A DNA stretch of 64,000 bases from Streptomyces luteolus (lineage in GTDB: Bacteria > Actinomycetota > Actinomycetes > Streptomycetales > Streptomycetaceae): positions 1 through 64,000 of the forward strand of contig NZ_JASCIS010000018.1 of the NCBI RefSeq assembly GCF_029968015.1, in the 5' to 3' direction. The notes under the pieces are model-generated. The model did no database searches, was not told the origin of the DNA, and saw nothing but the letters and a program-made list of their open reading frames with translations. Shown here in pieces: positions 9,250 through 16,801 of this stretch. Made by a program: the position numbers and the translations under genes. The number at the start of each line of letters is the position of its first letter. The first letter of the stretch is position 1.

Positions 9250-10131
9250 ATGGCGATCTACCTCACCCAGGAGAGCAAGGTCCTCGTCCAGGGCATGACC
9301 GGCGCCGAGGGCATGAAGCACACCCGCCGCATGCTCGCCGCGGGCACCGACATCGTGGGCGGCGTCAACCCCCGCAAGGCCGGCCGCACCGTCGACTTCG
9401 ACGGCCGCGCCGTGCCCGTCTTCGGCTCCGTGCGCGAAGGCATCGAGGCCACCGGCGCGGACGTGACCGTCGTCTTCGTCCCGCCCGCGTTCTGCAGGGC
9501 CGCCGTCACCGAGGTCGCCGAGGCAGGGATCGGGCTCGCCGTCGTCATCACCGAGGGCATCCCCGTCCACGACGCGGTCGCCTTCCAGACGTACGCGAAA
9601 CAGCGCGGCACCCGAGTCGTCGGCCCCAACTGCCCCGGCCTCATCACCCCGGGCCAGGCCAACGCCGGCATCATCCCCGCCGACATCACGGAGCCCGGCC
9701 GCATCGGCCTGGTCTCGAAGTCGGGCACGCTCACGTACCAACTCATGTACGAGCTGCGCGACATCGGCTTCTCCACCTGCGTCGGCATCGGCGGCGACCC
9801 CGTCATCGGCACCACGCACATCGACTGCCTGCGGGCCTTCGAGGACGACCCGGAGACCGAACTCGTCGTCCTCATCGGCGAGATCGGCGGCGATGCGGAG
9901 GAGCGGGCCGCGGCGTACATCCGCGGGCACGTCACGAAGCCGGTCGTCGGCTACGTCGCCGGGTTCACCGCGCCGGAGGGCAAGACCATGGGCCACGCCG
10001 GAGCGATCGTCTCCGGTTCCTCCGGAACGGCCCGCGCCAAGCAGGAAGCCCTGGAATCCGCGGGCGTACGCGTGGGCGCGACCCCCACCGAGACCGCCCG
10101 GCTCGTACTCGAACGCCTCGCCTCCCCCTGA
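9250..10131 (+). CDS. Succinyl-CoA synthetase alpha-like subunit
   Basis: 293 residues. An N-terminal CoA-binding Rossmann domain (VLVQGMTGAEGMKHTRRML) is followed by the ligase domain with the phosphohistidine signature (KTMGHAGAIVSGSSGTA). The length and motif order are those of SucD. GAGGAG lies upstream of ATG 9250, and it is the second gene of the plus-strand arm. It should pair with the beta-like subunit to make an acyl-CoA from an acid, ATP and CoA. The block GPNCPGLITPGQANAGIIP is the usual family motif and shows no sign of damage. Confidence 0.88.
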   Translation: MAIYLTQESKVLVQGMTGAEGMKHTRRMLAAGTDIVGGVNPRKAGRTVDFDGRAVPVFGSVREGIEATGADVTVVFVPPAFCRAAVTEVAEAGIGLAVVITEGIPVHDAVAFQTYAKQRGTRVVGPNCPGLITPGQANAGIIPADITEPGRIGLVSKSGTLTYQLMYELRDIGFSTCVGIGGDPVIGTTHIDCLRAFEDDPETELVVLIGEIGGDAEERAAAYIRGHVTKPVVGYVAGFTAPEGKTMGHAGAIVSGSSGTARAKQEALESAGVRVGATPTETARLVLERLASP

Positions 10132-10186
10132 TCCCTGAGGCAGCCGCACACCTCCCGCCCCCGACTGTGCACCGAGAGCGGAGAAC

Positions 10187-11746
10187 ATGATGGCCCCTGC
10201 GGCCCCCGAACCCACCCTCACCCTCAAGCAAGGCACGGCCTGGACCGACGCCTGGCAGCGCTGCCGGGACGTCGCTCCCGAGGCGTTCCTCGACGACCGC
10301 GTGCTCAACCTCTGGGCCGCGAACTGGCAGCCCGGCGGGCGCACCCTTCCCGCCACCAGCCCCGTCGACGGCACCCCGATCGCCGGCCCGCCGCGCCTCG
10401 ACGCCCCCACCGCCCACCAGGCCGTACGCGCGGCGCTCGACCAGCACCGCGCGTGGCGGCACGTCCCGCTCGCCGAGCGCCGGGCGCGGATCGCCGCCAC
10501 CCTCGACGCCCTCACCGAGCACCGCGAACTCCTCGCCCTCCTCCTCGTCTGGGAGATCGGCAAGCCCTGGCGGCTCGCGCGGGCGGACGTGGACCGGGCG
10601 ATCGACGGCGTGCGCTGGTACGTGGACAACGTCGAGCGGATGACCGAAGGCCGAGCCCCGCTCGACGGACCGGTGTCCAACATCGCCAGCTGGAACTACC
10701 CGATGTCCGTCCTCGTCCACGCCCTGCTCGTGCAGGCCCTCGCGGGCAACGCGGTGATCGCCAAGACGCCCACCGACGGCGGCCTCGCCTGTCTCACCCT
10801 GGCCGGTGCGCTCGCCGCCCGCGAAGGGGTGCCGATCACCCTGGTCAGCGGCAGCGGCGGCGAACTCTCGGAGGCGCTCGTGCGCGCGCCCGAGATCGGC
10901 TGCGTGTCCTTCGTCGGCGGTCGCGACACCGGCGCCGCCGTCGCCACGGCCGTCGCCGACCTCGGCAAGCGCCACATCCTCGAACAGGAGGGCCTCAACA
11001 CCTGGGGCATCTGGAACTACTCGAACTGGGACGCTCTCTCTTCGGTCATCCCGAAACTCTTCGACTACGGCAAACAGCGCTGCACCGCCTACCCGCGTTT
11101 CGTCGTCCAGCGCTCCCTCTTCGACCAGTTCCTGGACGCGTACCTTCCGGCCGTGCGCGACATCCGCATCGGCCACCCGCTCGCCGTCGCCGACCCGGCG
11201 GACCCGCTGCCGAGCCTGGACTTCGGCCCGCTGATCAACGCGGCCAAGGCCAAGGAACTCACCGACCAGGTCACCGAGGCCGTCGACCGCGGCGCCGTAC
11301 CCGTGCACCGCGGCACCCTGGCCGACGGCCACTTCCTGCCCGGCCAGGACACGTCCGCGTACGTCCCGCCTGTCACCCTCCTCAACCCGCCACCGTCGTC
11401 GCCGCTGCACCACGCGGAGCCGTTCGGTCCGGTCGACACGATCGTCCTGGTCGACACCGAGGCGGAACTCCTCGCGGCGATGAACGCGTCCAACGGCGCG
11501 CTGGTCGCGACGCTCTCCACGGACGACCGGGCGACGTACGACCGGCTGGCGCCGCAGATCCGCGCCTTCAAGGTCGGCCACGACAAGCCCCGCTCGCGCG
11601 GCGACCGCGAAGAGCTCTTCGGCGGCTTCGGCGCCTCGTGGCGCGGTGCCTTCGTCGGCGGCGAACTCCTGATCCGCGCGGTCACCCAGGGCGACGAGGG
11701 GGAGCGGCTGCCCGGCAACTTCCCGGAGTACCACCTGATGCCGTGA
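10187..11746 (+). CDS. Aldehyde dehydrogenase family protein with atypical active-site block
   Basis: 519 residues starting at ATG 10187 (another ATG follows at once) with GAGAGCGGAG upstream. The NAD-binding and catalytic layout of the ALDH superfamily is present: VSNIASWNYPMSVLVHALL, IAKTPTDGGLA and a catalytic-type Cys at about 299 in QRCTAYPR. The usual ELGG motif around the general-base Glu is replaced by LEQEGLN (Glu about 266), so this is an unusual subfamily. It ends the plus-strand arm, 55 bases after the SucD-like gene. If the neighbouring TPP enzyme releases an aldehyde or uses a semialdehyde, this enzyme would oxidise it; that link is inferred. Confidence 0.8.
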   Translation: MMAPAAPEPTLTLKQGTAWTDAWQRCRDVAPEAFLDDRVLNLWAANWQPGGRTLPATSPVDGTPIAGPPRLDAPTAHQAVRAALDQHRAWRHVPLAERRARIAATLDALTEHRELLALLLVWEIGKPWRLARADVDRAIDGVRWYVDNVERMTEGRAPLDGPVSNIASWNYPMSVLVHALLVQALAGNAVIAKTPTDGGLACLTLAGALAAREGVPITLVSGSGGELSEALVRAPEIGCVSFVGGRDTGAAVATAVADLGKRHILEQEGLNTWGIWNYSNWDALSSVIPKLFDYGKQRCTAYPRFVVQRSLFDQFLDAYLPAVRDIRIGHPLAVADPADPLPSLDFGPLINAAKAKELTDQVTEAVDRGAVPVHRGTLADGHFLPGQDTSAYVPPVTLLNPPPSSPLHHAEPFGPVDTIVLVDTEAELLAAMNASNGALVATLSTDDRATYDRLAPQIRAFKVGHDKPRSRGDREELFGGFGASWRGAFVGGELLIRAVTQGDEGERLPGNFPEYHLMP

Positions 11747-12027
11747 CCCGTACGAGGGTGCCGTGACGCACACGTGGGTGCGTGACGCACACCGCTCGCG
11801 TGCCGGCCCCGCCCCACGAGGGCCGGCTCGCGACACCGAAGACCGACAGCGGGTGTTCGCCCGACCACGCGCGGTGCACACCACGCCCGACCTGCGAGGA
11901 TCCGCCGCGCTCCCCGGCCGGGGCAGGCTCGCAGGCCGAGGGATACGCAGGTGAAAGGCGCTCTGAATCCTTGGTATTGTTGTCCATGTCGCCGCGGGGC
12001 AAGGCCCTGGCGGGCGGCGCACACCTA

Positions 12028-12112
12028 GTCCGGGTGGCGGAATGGCAGACGCGCTAGCTTGAGGTGCTAGTGCCCTTTATCGGGCGTGGGGGTTCAAGTC
12101 CCCCCTCGGACA
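12028..12112 (+). tRNA. tRNA-Leu (anticodon GAG)
   Basis: An 85-base cloverleaf with a long variable arm, as in class II tRNAs. The acceptor arms are 12028-12034 and 12105-12111, with discriminator A at 12112. The anticodon stem CTAGC/GCTAG encloses the loop TTGAGGT, giving GAG (reads CTC). The T arm contains GTTCAAG. CCA is not encoded. It marks the left edge of the accessory island, and tRNA 3' ends are common integration sites. Confidence 0.96.
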
Positions 12113-12118
12113 CAGATC

Positions 12119-12156
12119 AAAGGTACGGGTTGAGATTCATCTCAACCCGTACCTTT
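12119..12156. terminator. Strong intrinsic terminator after tRNA-Leu
   Basis: An 18-bp perfect stem (12119-12136 with 12139-12156) around a 2-base centre, with a run of T at the 3' side. The stem is symmetric and also follows the stop of the convergent kinase gene at 12168, so it can serve both strands. Confidence 0.9.
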
Positions 12157-12167
12157 TTTCGACGGGC

Positions 12168-13658
12168 TCAAGGGTCCATGAGGCGGGCGCCGAGCTGCGT
12201 ATCGACGTCGATACGCAGCTCCTCCAGTTCTGCGGCAAGGTCGGGCGGCAGGCCGGCAGCCGTTCGGCCTGCCTCCTCCACAGCTGAGATGGCGGTGCTC
12301 AAGTCCCCGAAGGACAAGTGGCACAAGGCGCGGCGGAGGCGGATCCGGGCGCGTTCGGCGCGCTCGGTCGGACCATCCTCGCGGATCATGTCGGCGACGA
12401 TGGTGGCGTAGATGTCGGCCGCAGAGCCGTGGTCGCTGAGGAGGCGGAATCCGTCTGCCGCCGTTCGCCAGACGCGCCGGACGATGGGGCGGCGCTCTCC
12501 CCATTCGTCACGGACGCGTTCTGTCAGCCCTTGAACCCTCGCCGTGGAGTCGCCCGGCTTCCCCGACGCGATCTCGGCTTCGGCCCGCACGCAGAGGTCC
12601 TCGATCTCGCGTTGATCGAGCCAGTACCCGTCGGCTGGTGCCGGTGAGTCTGCCGGGGCAGATGGAGATGGGTGGTGCAGAGGTGGGCGCTGAAGCTCTG
12701 GCAGGCGCAAGGGGGCAGTGGGATCAGGGTGGGTCCGTGGCCTTGGCTCGGCGTCACCGGGGCGAGGGGCGAACGGGGTGAGCAGTGTCATGACTTCGGT
12801 CATGGTCGGCCGCTCCTCGGGCCGCTTGGCGAGCATCCGCAACACCAAGTCGTCGATGAGGTCAGGGACGCCGGCCGCGTACACGCTTGGCGGCAACGGA
12901 GTCTCCTTGAGGTGTTTCTCGGTCAGTCCGGAATCCTGGCCGAGCGGGAACGGCGGCCGTCCCGTGAGCAGTTCATAGAAGATGCAGCCGAAGCAGTACA
13001 CGTCGGTGCGCGCCGTGGGCGTTCGCTCGAGCAGCTGCTCAGGGGCAAGGTATCCACGGGTGCCGAGCGTGGAGCCGTGGGCTGTGTATCGAGTGGCGTC
13101 GGCGCGCAGCGGTTTGGCGATGCCGAAGTCGATCACGACCACTGAACCGGCGCTGTCGATCATGATATTTGCCGGTTTCAGGTCGCGATGCACTACCGGC
13201 AGTGTGTGCGCGCACTCCAGGGCCATGGTGGCTTGCACGGCGACGGCAAGAGCCGTTCCGAGGGGCAGTGGGCTGTGTTCGTCCAGGAAGGTCCGAAGGT
13301 TCACGCCGTCCACCAGACGCATGACCATGTACGGCATCGCCTGGTGCGTCCCGCTCGCGTAGAGCTGGGGGATGCCGGGGTGGTCGAGCGACCCCAGCAG
13401 GTCGGCCTCCCGCCTGAAGCGGGCGTTCCGTACGGCAAGTTCGGATTCCCGCTCGTGAGGGTCGAGGGCGGACAGGGCTTCGGAGTCGTGGCGCAGGAAC
13501 TTGACCGCGACGTCGCTGCATCGAGGCCCGGCCTCGCCCGCAGTGAAGTTGCCGGCACGCCAGACCTGGGCCATGCCGCCTTTCCCGAGAGGCTCGATCA
13601 ACTCGTAGCGCCCATCGATGACATCGCCCGCCTCGGGCGTGTACGCGTCCGCGTCCAC
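12168..13658 (-). CDS. Hanks-type serine/threonine protein kinase with C-terminal helical region
   Basis: 496 residues with no membrane segment, so a cytoplasmic kinase. Kinase residues are intact: glycine loop LGKGGMAQVW, catalytic Lys at about 53 (VAVKFL), HRD 157-159 (VVHRDLKPANIM), DFG 177-179, and TRGYLAPEQ. After a Pro-rich linker (about 305-345) comes an Ala/Arg/Leu-rich helical region without a recognisable extracellular sensor. Many defence kinases also lack PASTA sensors. It is transcribed away from the pPIWI-RE operon across a shared intergenic region that carries the island element at 13737. It may sense or control the neighbouring nuclease system; that role is inference. Confidence 0.88.
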   Translation of the reverse strand: MDADAYTPEAGDVIDGRYELIEPLGKGGMAQVWRAGNFTAGEAGPRCSDVAVKFLRHDSEALSALDPHERESELAVRNARFRREADLLGSLDHPGIPQLYASGTHQAMPYMVMRLVDGVNLRTFLDEHSPLPLGTALAVAVQATMALECAHTLPVVHRDLKPANIMIDSAGSVVVIDFGIAKPLRADATRYTAHGSTLGTRGYLAPEQLLERTPTARTDVYCFGCIFYELLTGRPPFPLGQDSGLTEKHLKETPLPPSVYAAGVPDLIDDLVLRMLAKRPEERPTMTEVMTLLTPFAPRPGDAEPRPRTHPDPTAPLRLPELQRPPLHHPSPSAPADSPAPADGYWLDQREIEDLCVRAEAEIASGKPGDSTARVQGLTERVRDEWGERRPIVRRVWRTAADGFRLLSDHGSAADIYATIVADMIREDGPTERAERARIRLRRALCHLSFGDLSTAISAVEEAGRTAAGLPPDLAAELEELRIDVDTQLGARLMDP

Positions 13659-13736
13659 TGCTGTTCCCCTCGCACTCTTGCGCCGTAAGGCAGCCCAGAG
13701 TAACGCGTTCGTGAAGGAGATTGTGAATGATGGGTG

Positions 13737-13753
13737 TGTGGACTCAGTTCACA
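13737..13753. promoter_or_regulatory. Island element, copy 1 (palindromic operator)
   Basis: TGTGGACTCAGTTCACA matches the palindrome TGTGNACTNAGTNCACA at every defined position. It lies between the divergent kinase (start 13658) and nuclease (start 13842) genes, 79 and 89 bases away. Three further copies lie in the other divergent intergenic regions of the island. Confidence 0.7.
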
Positions 13754-13841
13754 GAATGTGTCATGCTCGTCCGGTGCCCGGATCGCCTGGTCTGTCGGCT
13801 CCGTGTGCCCCCTGCCCGTATCGCCTTCCCTAGGGGTATCC

Positions 13842-15596
13842 ATGCAGAATCCGCTCGGCGTCTCCGGCTCCGACTGGCTGATCAAGGCGAGCCCCAGGAT
13901 GGCCAGGCCCGATGACAGGGCGTGTCCCAGGCATCGGCGCATCGCCATGCGTCCCCTCCTGGCGCCCGAGCCGGCCGTGCCGTTTCGGCCGTACCCGTGG
14001 GAGGAGTTCGGGTTCGGCCCGTTCTTCGCCGCGCTCGACCTTGTCGAACACGACGGATGGTCGCTTGAGCAGGTGCAGGAGGAACTGCGGCGCACCCATG
14101 GCCCGTTCAGGGGGCGGGGTGCACCGGTCCACCCCGCCCACCTGGCGTGGACCTCGCAGGTGCTGGAGCGGTACGTCACCGCGCGGACCGCTGAACAGGG
14201 CGCCGCGGCGGAAGCCGGACTGCCGCCCACCCGGCCCGTGCGGCAGTCGTGGACGTGGCGTACCCGCCGTACCGATACCCCTGACATGCGTGGCGTACGG
14301 CAGTACGAGCACACCGTCTGGGGGCGGGCGTACGCGTCCTCCGACGAGACGGTACGAGACCTGTGGCTGCCTTCCTTGCGCCGGGCTAAGCCAGTACGTC
14401 CTGAAGCCGAACTCGCGGCTGTGGCACAGGTGATGGCACGAGGAGAAGCGACAACACCCTGGCGTCGTGCGCGCGACCTGCCACCGGCTTCCCCGACCGG
14501 CGAAGGCCGTTTGCCGGAGCTGGTCAGGGTGTTCGATTTCGGCTGCGCCGACGGATCAGCGGAGTCGTTGCTCAGCGAGGGGCCCGGCGAGGTGCGGCAG
14601 TTGTTCGCCGAGCACGCGGTGCCTGCCCTCCGTGCTGCGGCTGGCGACGATCGCAGGCAGCCCGGGGAAAGCTGTGTCGACTGCAAGGCCATCGCAGGTT
14701 GCGCCGACCTGAAGCGCACTCCCCGGCTCTGGGGCGGACGGCCCACTGTCCCCGAGCGCCGACGCCGCTCCGTCTCAGTGTGGGACATGCGTCTGCATGC
14801 CCGGTGCCCCGCCCAGTACCACCTGGAGCGTCATCTGCACCTTGACGATCTGTCCGGGGAGAACCAGGGCGCACGCCGCGGCAGGGCCGTTGACGCATGG
14901 CTCGACGATCGTCATGGTGATCGCTCCGGCGACAGTTGCCGCGATCGAGAAGCTCCTGCCGTCGCCGACGTGCGCGATGCGACCGGACTTGACGAGCCGT
15001 TGGCCCGCGGAGCCGCCACCATGCTGGCCGAGCACCGTTTGCTGTGCCCGCTGAGCGGGCTGGGGAGGAACGAGCAGGTGCTCGTACAGCATCGCGTGAC
15101 GGCGTACGTGCCCGAGCTCGATGTGGTGGTTCTCGCCACGCCCGACCTGGTGTACACGCATCGGGGGCGATGGATCTGGAGGGAGACGAAGACTTCCGCC
15201 TATCCCCTTCCGGAAGGCCGGTCACTGCTGCGCAGCTTTCCCCAACTCGCCTTGGGCATCCTGCTGTTCCATGCGGGTGCCATCGGTGACGAACCGCGGC
15301 GCTCCTGGGTGGAGCTGGAACATCTGCGTGACGAGCCCGGCGAGAGCCGCCTGGAGCGCATCGACCCCGCTCGAGCCGAGACCGTCGAGGCAGCGCGGGA
15401 CGTCATCGCCGAACTCGCTCAGCCGCTCCTTGACGACACCACGTACGAACCGCGGACCGGCCGGCACTGCTATGGCTGCCGGGCCCGCACGTGGTGCAAA
15501 CCTGGCACGGCCTACGTCGCCGACGGCCCGCGACCGCCGGAAGTGGCAACAGAGCGGCCTTCGGCGCAACGAGGAGAGGAACTGGTCCTTGACTGA
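13842..15596 (+). CDS. RecB/Cas4-like PD-(D/E)XK nuclease with two cysteine clusters
   Basis: 584 residues from ATG 13842, which has AGGGG upstream; ATG 13947 is an alternative without a clear site. The nuclease core is ATPD (Asp about 435), then RETKT (Glu 448, Lys 450). A Cys at 322 (ARCPAQYHLERH) and C-terminal Cys 543/546/552 in CYGCRARTWC give the four-Cys pattern of the Fe-S cluster in Cas4, AddB and Dna2 nucleases. A second C-x2-C-x5-C lies at 278/281/287. It is the first gene of the four-gene pPIWI-RE operon and its stop overlaps the next start. It probably processes DNA ends with the DinG-like helicase. The pairing with pPIWI-RE is inferred from the operon. Confidence 0.72.
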   Translation: MQNPLGVSGSDWLIKASPRMARPDDRACPRHRRIAMRPLLAPEPAVPFRPYPWEEFGFGPFFAALDLVEHDGWSLEQVQEELRRTHGPFRGRGAPVHPAHLAWTSQVLERYVTARTAEQGAAAEAGLPPTRPVRQSWTWRTRRTDTPDMRGVRQYEHTVWGRAYASSDETVRDLWLPSLRRAKPVRPEAELAAVAQVMARGEATTPWRRARDLPPASPTGEGRLPELVRVFDFGCADGSAESLLSEGPGEVRQLFAEHAVPALRAAAGDDRRQPGESCVDCKAIAGCADLKRTPRLWGGRPTVPERRRRSVSVWDMRLHARCPAQYHLERHLHLDDLSGENQGARRGRAVDAWLDDRHGDRSGDSCRDREAPAVADVRDATGLDEPLARGAATMLAEHRLLCPLSGLGRNEQVLVQHRVTAYVPELDVVVLATPDLVYTHRGRWIWRETKTSAYPLPEGRSLLRSFPQLALGILLFHAGAIGDEPRRSWVELEHLRDEPGESRLERIDPARAETVEAARDVIAELAQPLLDDTTYEPRTGRHCYGCRARTWCKPGTAYVADGPRPPEVATERPSAQRGEELVLD

Positions 15597-16743
15597 CCAC
15601 CAACTCTCGGCGGACTGGTTGTCCCACCCCGATCTCATGCTGCTACGGGACATCGCCACTGCCGTCCTGCAGCTAGCGGCCGTCGATGATCTCGACTCCT
15701 TCACCCTCCCCTATCCGGCCGCAGCCCAGCGGGCCCTGGACGCCTTGGTGCTCCAGTGCCTGAGGAACGGGGCGCGGCCGCCCGCGGGGGTTCCCGAGAT
15801 GGTGCACTGGGCGCGGCTCAGGCCACTCGGCAGTTGGCCCCTGGATCAGCTCCCCGTCGGGCTGTTCGACGGAGGCGACCGGCTCATCGACAGGGACTCG
15901 TGCCGGCCTTCCCAGCTCTGCCACGAACTGGCCGTGCACGGCCATGGCGACAGCACGGGTCGCCAGTACGACCGACTGGTGATCGAGGAGGCGTTCCGCG
16001 CCTGCCGTGACGCCTCGTCGCCCGAGTCGTACACGGCATTCCGTCGGCTGCTCGTGGAGAGGCCCGTCCTCACCGCGTGGGACTGGACGGACGTCAGCAC
16101 CGACCTCTTTCTCGATCCGGTCCGACATGTGATCGAGGAGATCTATGCCCCCGTGCCGCCGCACTTTCGCCGGGGCGGCACATACCTGTGCTGTCACCGC
16201 TGCCTTGTCCTGCTCCATCCCGTGGGATCCACCGCATGGTGGTGTGAGCGTGATCAGTGCCGCAGCCAGGGGGGCGCACCACACGGACGGGATCTCGACG
16301 CGGTGGCAGTCGGTGATCTACGCCAACTGCGGGCGCCGTTGCGGCAGTTCGTCACCGGGCCTGGCCGGGCCGAAGTCGCGCTGGAGGGAGAGCTGCGTGC
16401 CTTGGGGCTCCATGTCGAGATGTGGCCCGGGTTCGACGCGTACGACCTGCGCGTCACCTTTCCCGACGGACACGTCTGGGCTGTCGACATGAAGGACTGG
16501 GCGCAACCCGCCTTTCTCGGGCGGTCGGCAGCCCCCGTCCCGCGCCGGCCGCCGTACGACGAAGCGTGCTGGGTGGTGCCGGCCTTTCGTGTGCGTGCCC
16601 GCCGCGACTACCTCGAGGTGTATGCCAGGGAACGAGCCGAGCGGGCAGGCGGTTTGCGGCTGCTGACGGACGAGCGGCTGATCCGGGCGGCCCGGATGAG
16701 ACTGGCCGGCGAGCGTGGGCCGGACGCATCCATCGCACCGTAA
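15589..16743 (+). CDS. Zinc-ribbon REase-fold protein of the pPIWI-RE operon
   Basis: 384 residues. The start is TTG 15589, overlapping the previous stop, with GAGGAGAGGA about 10 bases upstream; this implies translational coupling. A zinc ribbon (Cys 202/205 and 219/224; CHRC then CERDQC) is followed by a restriction-endonuclease-like core: Glu 266/268, Asp 286 and D-x-K (Asp 300, Lys 302) in AVDMKDWA. Burroughs, Iyer and Aravind described pPIWI-RE loci as three-gene islands with a REase and a DinG-type helicase; this gene fits the REase partner. The N-terminal 190 residues match nothing I recognise. Confidence 0.7.
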   Translation: MTDHQLSADWLSHPDLMLLRDIATAVLQLAAVDDLDSFTLPYPAAAQRALDALVLQCLRNGARPPAGVPEMVHWARLRPLGSWPLDQLPVGLFDGGDRLIDRDSCRPSQLCHELAVHGHGDSTGRQYDRLVIEEAFRACRDASSPESYTAFRRLLVERPVLTAWDWTDVSTDLFLDPVRHVIEEIYAPVPPHFRRGGTYLCCHRCLVLLHPVGSTAWWCERDQCRSQGGAPHGRDLDAVAVGDLRQLRAPLRQFVTGPGRAEVALEGELRALGLHVEMWPGFDAYDLRVTFPDGHVWAVDMKDWAQPAFLGRSAAPVPRRPPYDEACWVVPAFRVRARRDYLEVYARERAERAGGLRLLTDERLIRAARMRLAGERGPDASIAP

Positions 16744-16801
16744 CCGACTGCCGGAACGTGGACCGCGCCGCACGACGGCGCCCAGGAATACGGAGTGCAC
16801 G

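Noticed and set aside
11747..12027. Possible small genes and short GTGACGCAC repeats between the ALDH gene and the tRNA
   Set aside because: No frame has a ribosome site plus protein-like composition. The repeats look like parts of hairpins after the ALDH stop.
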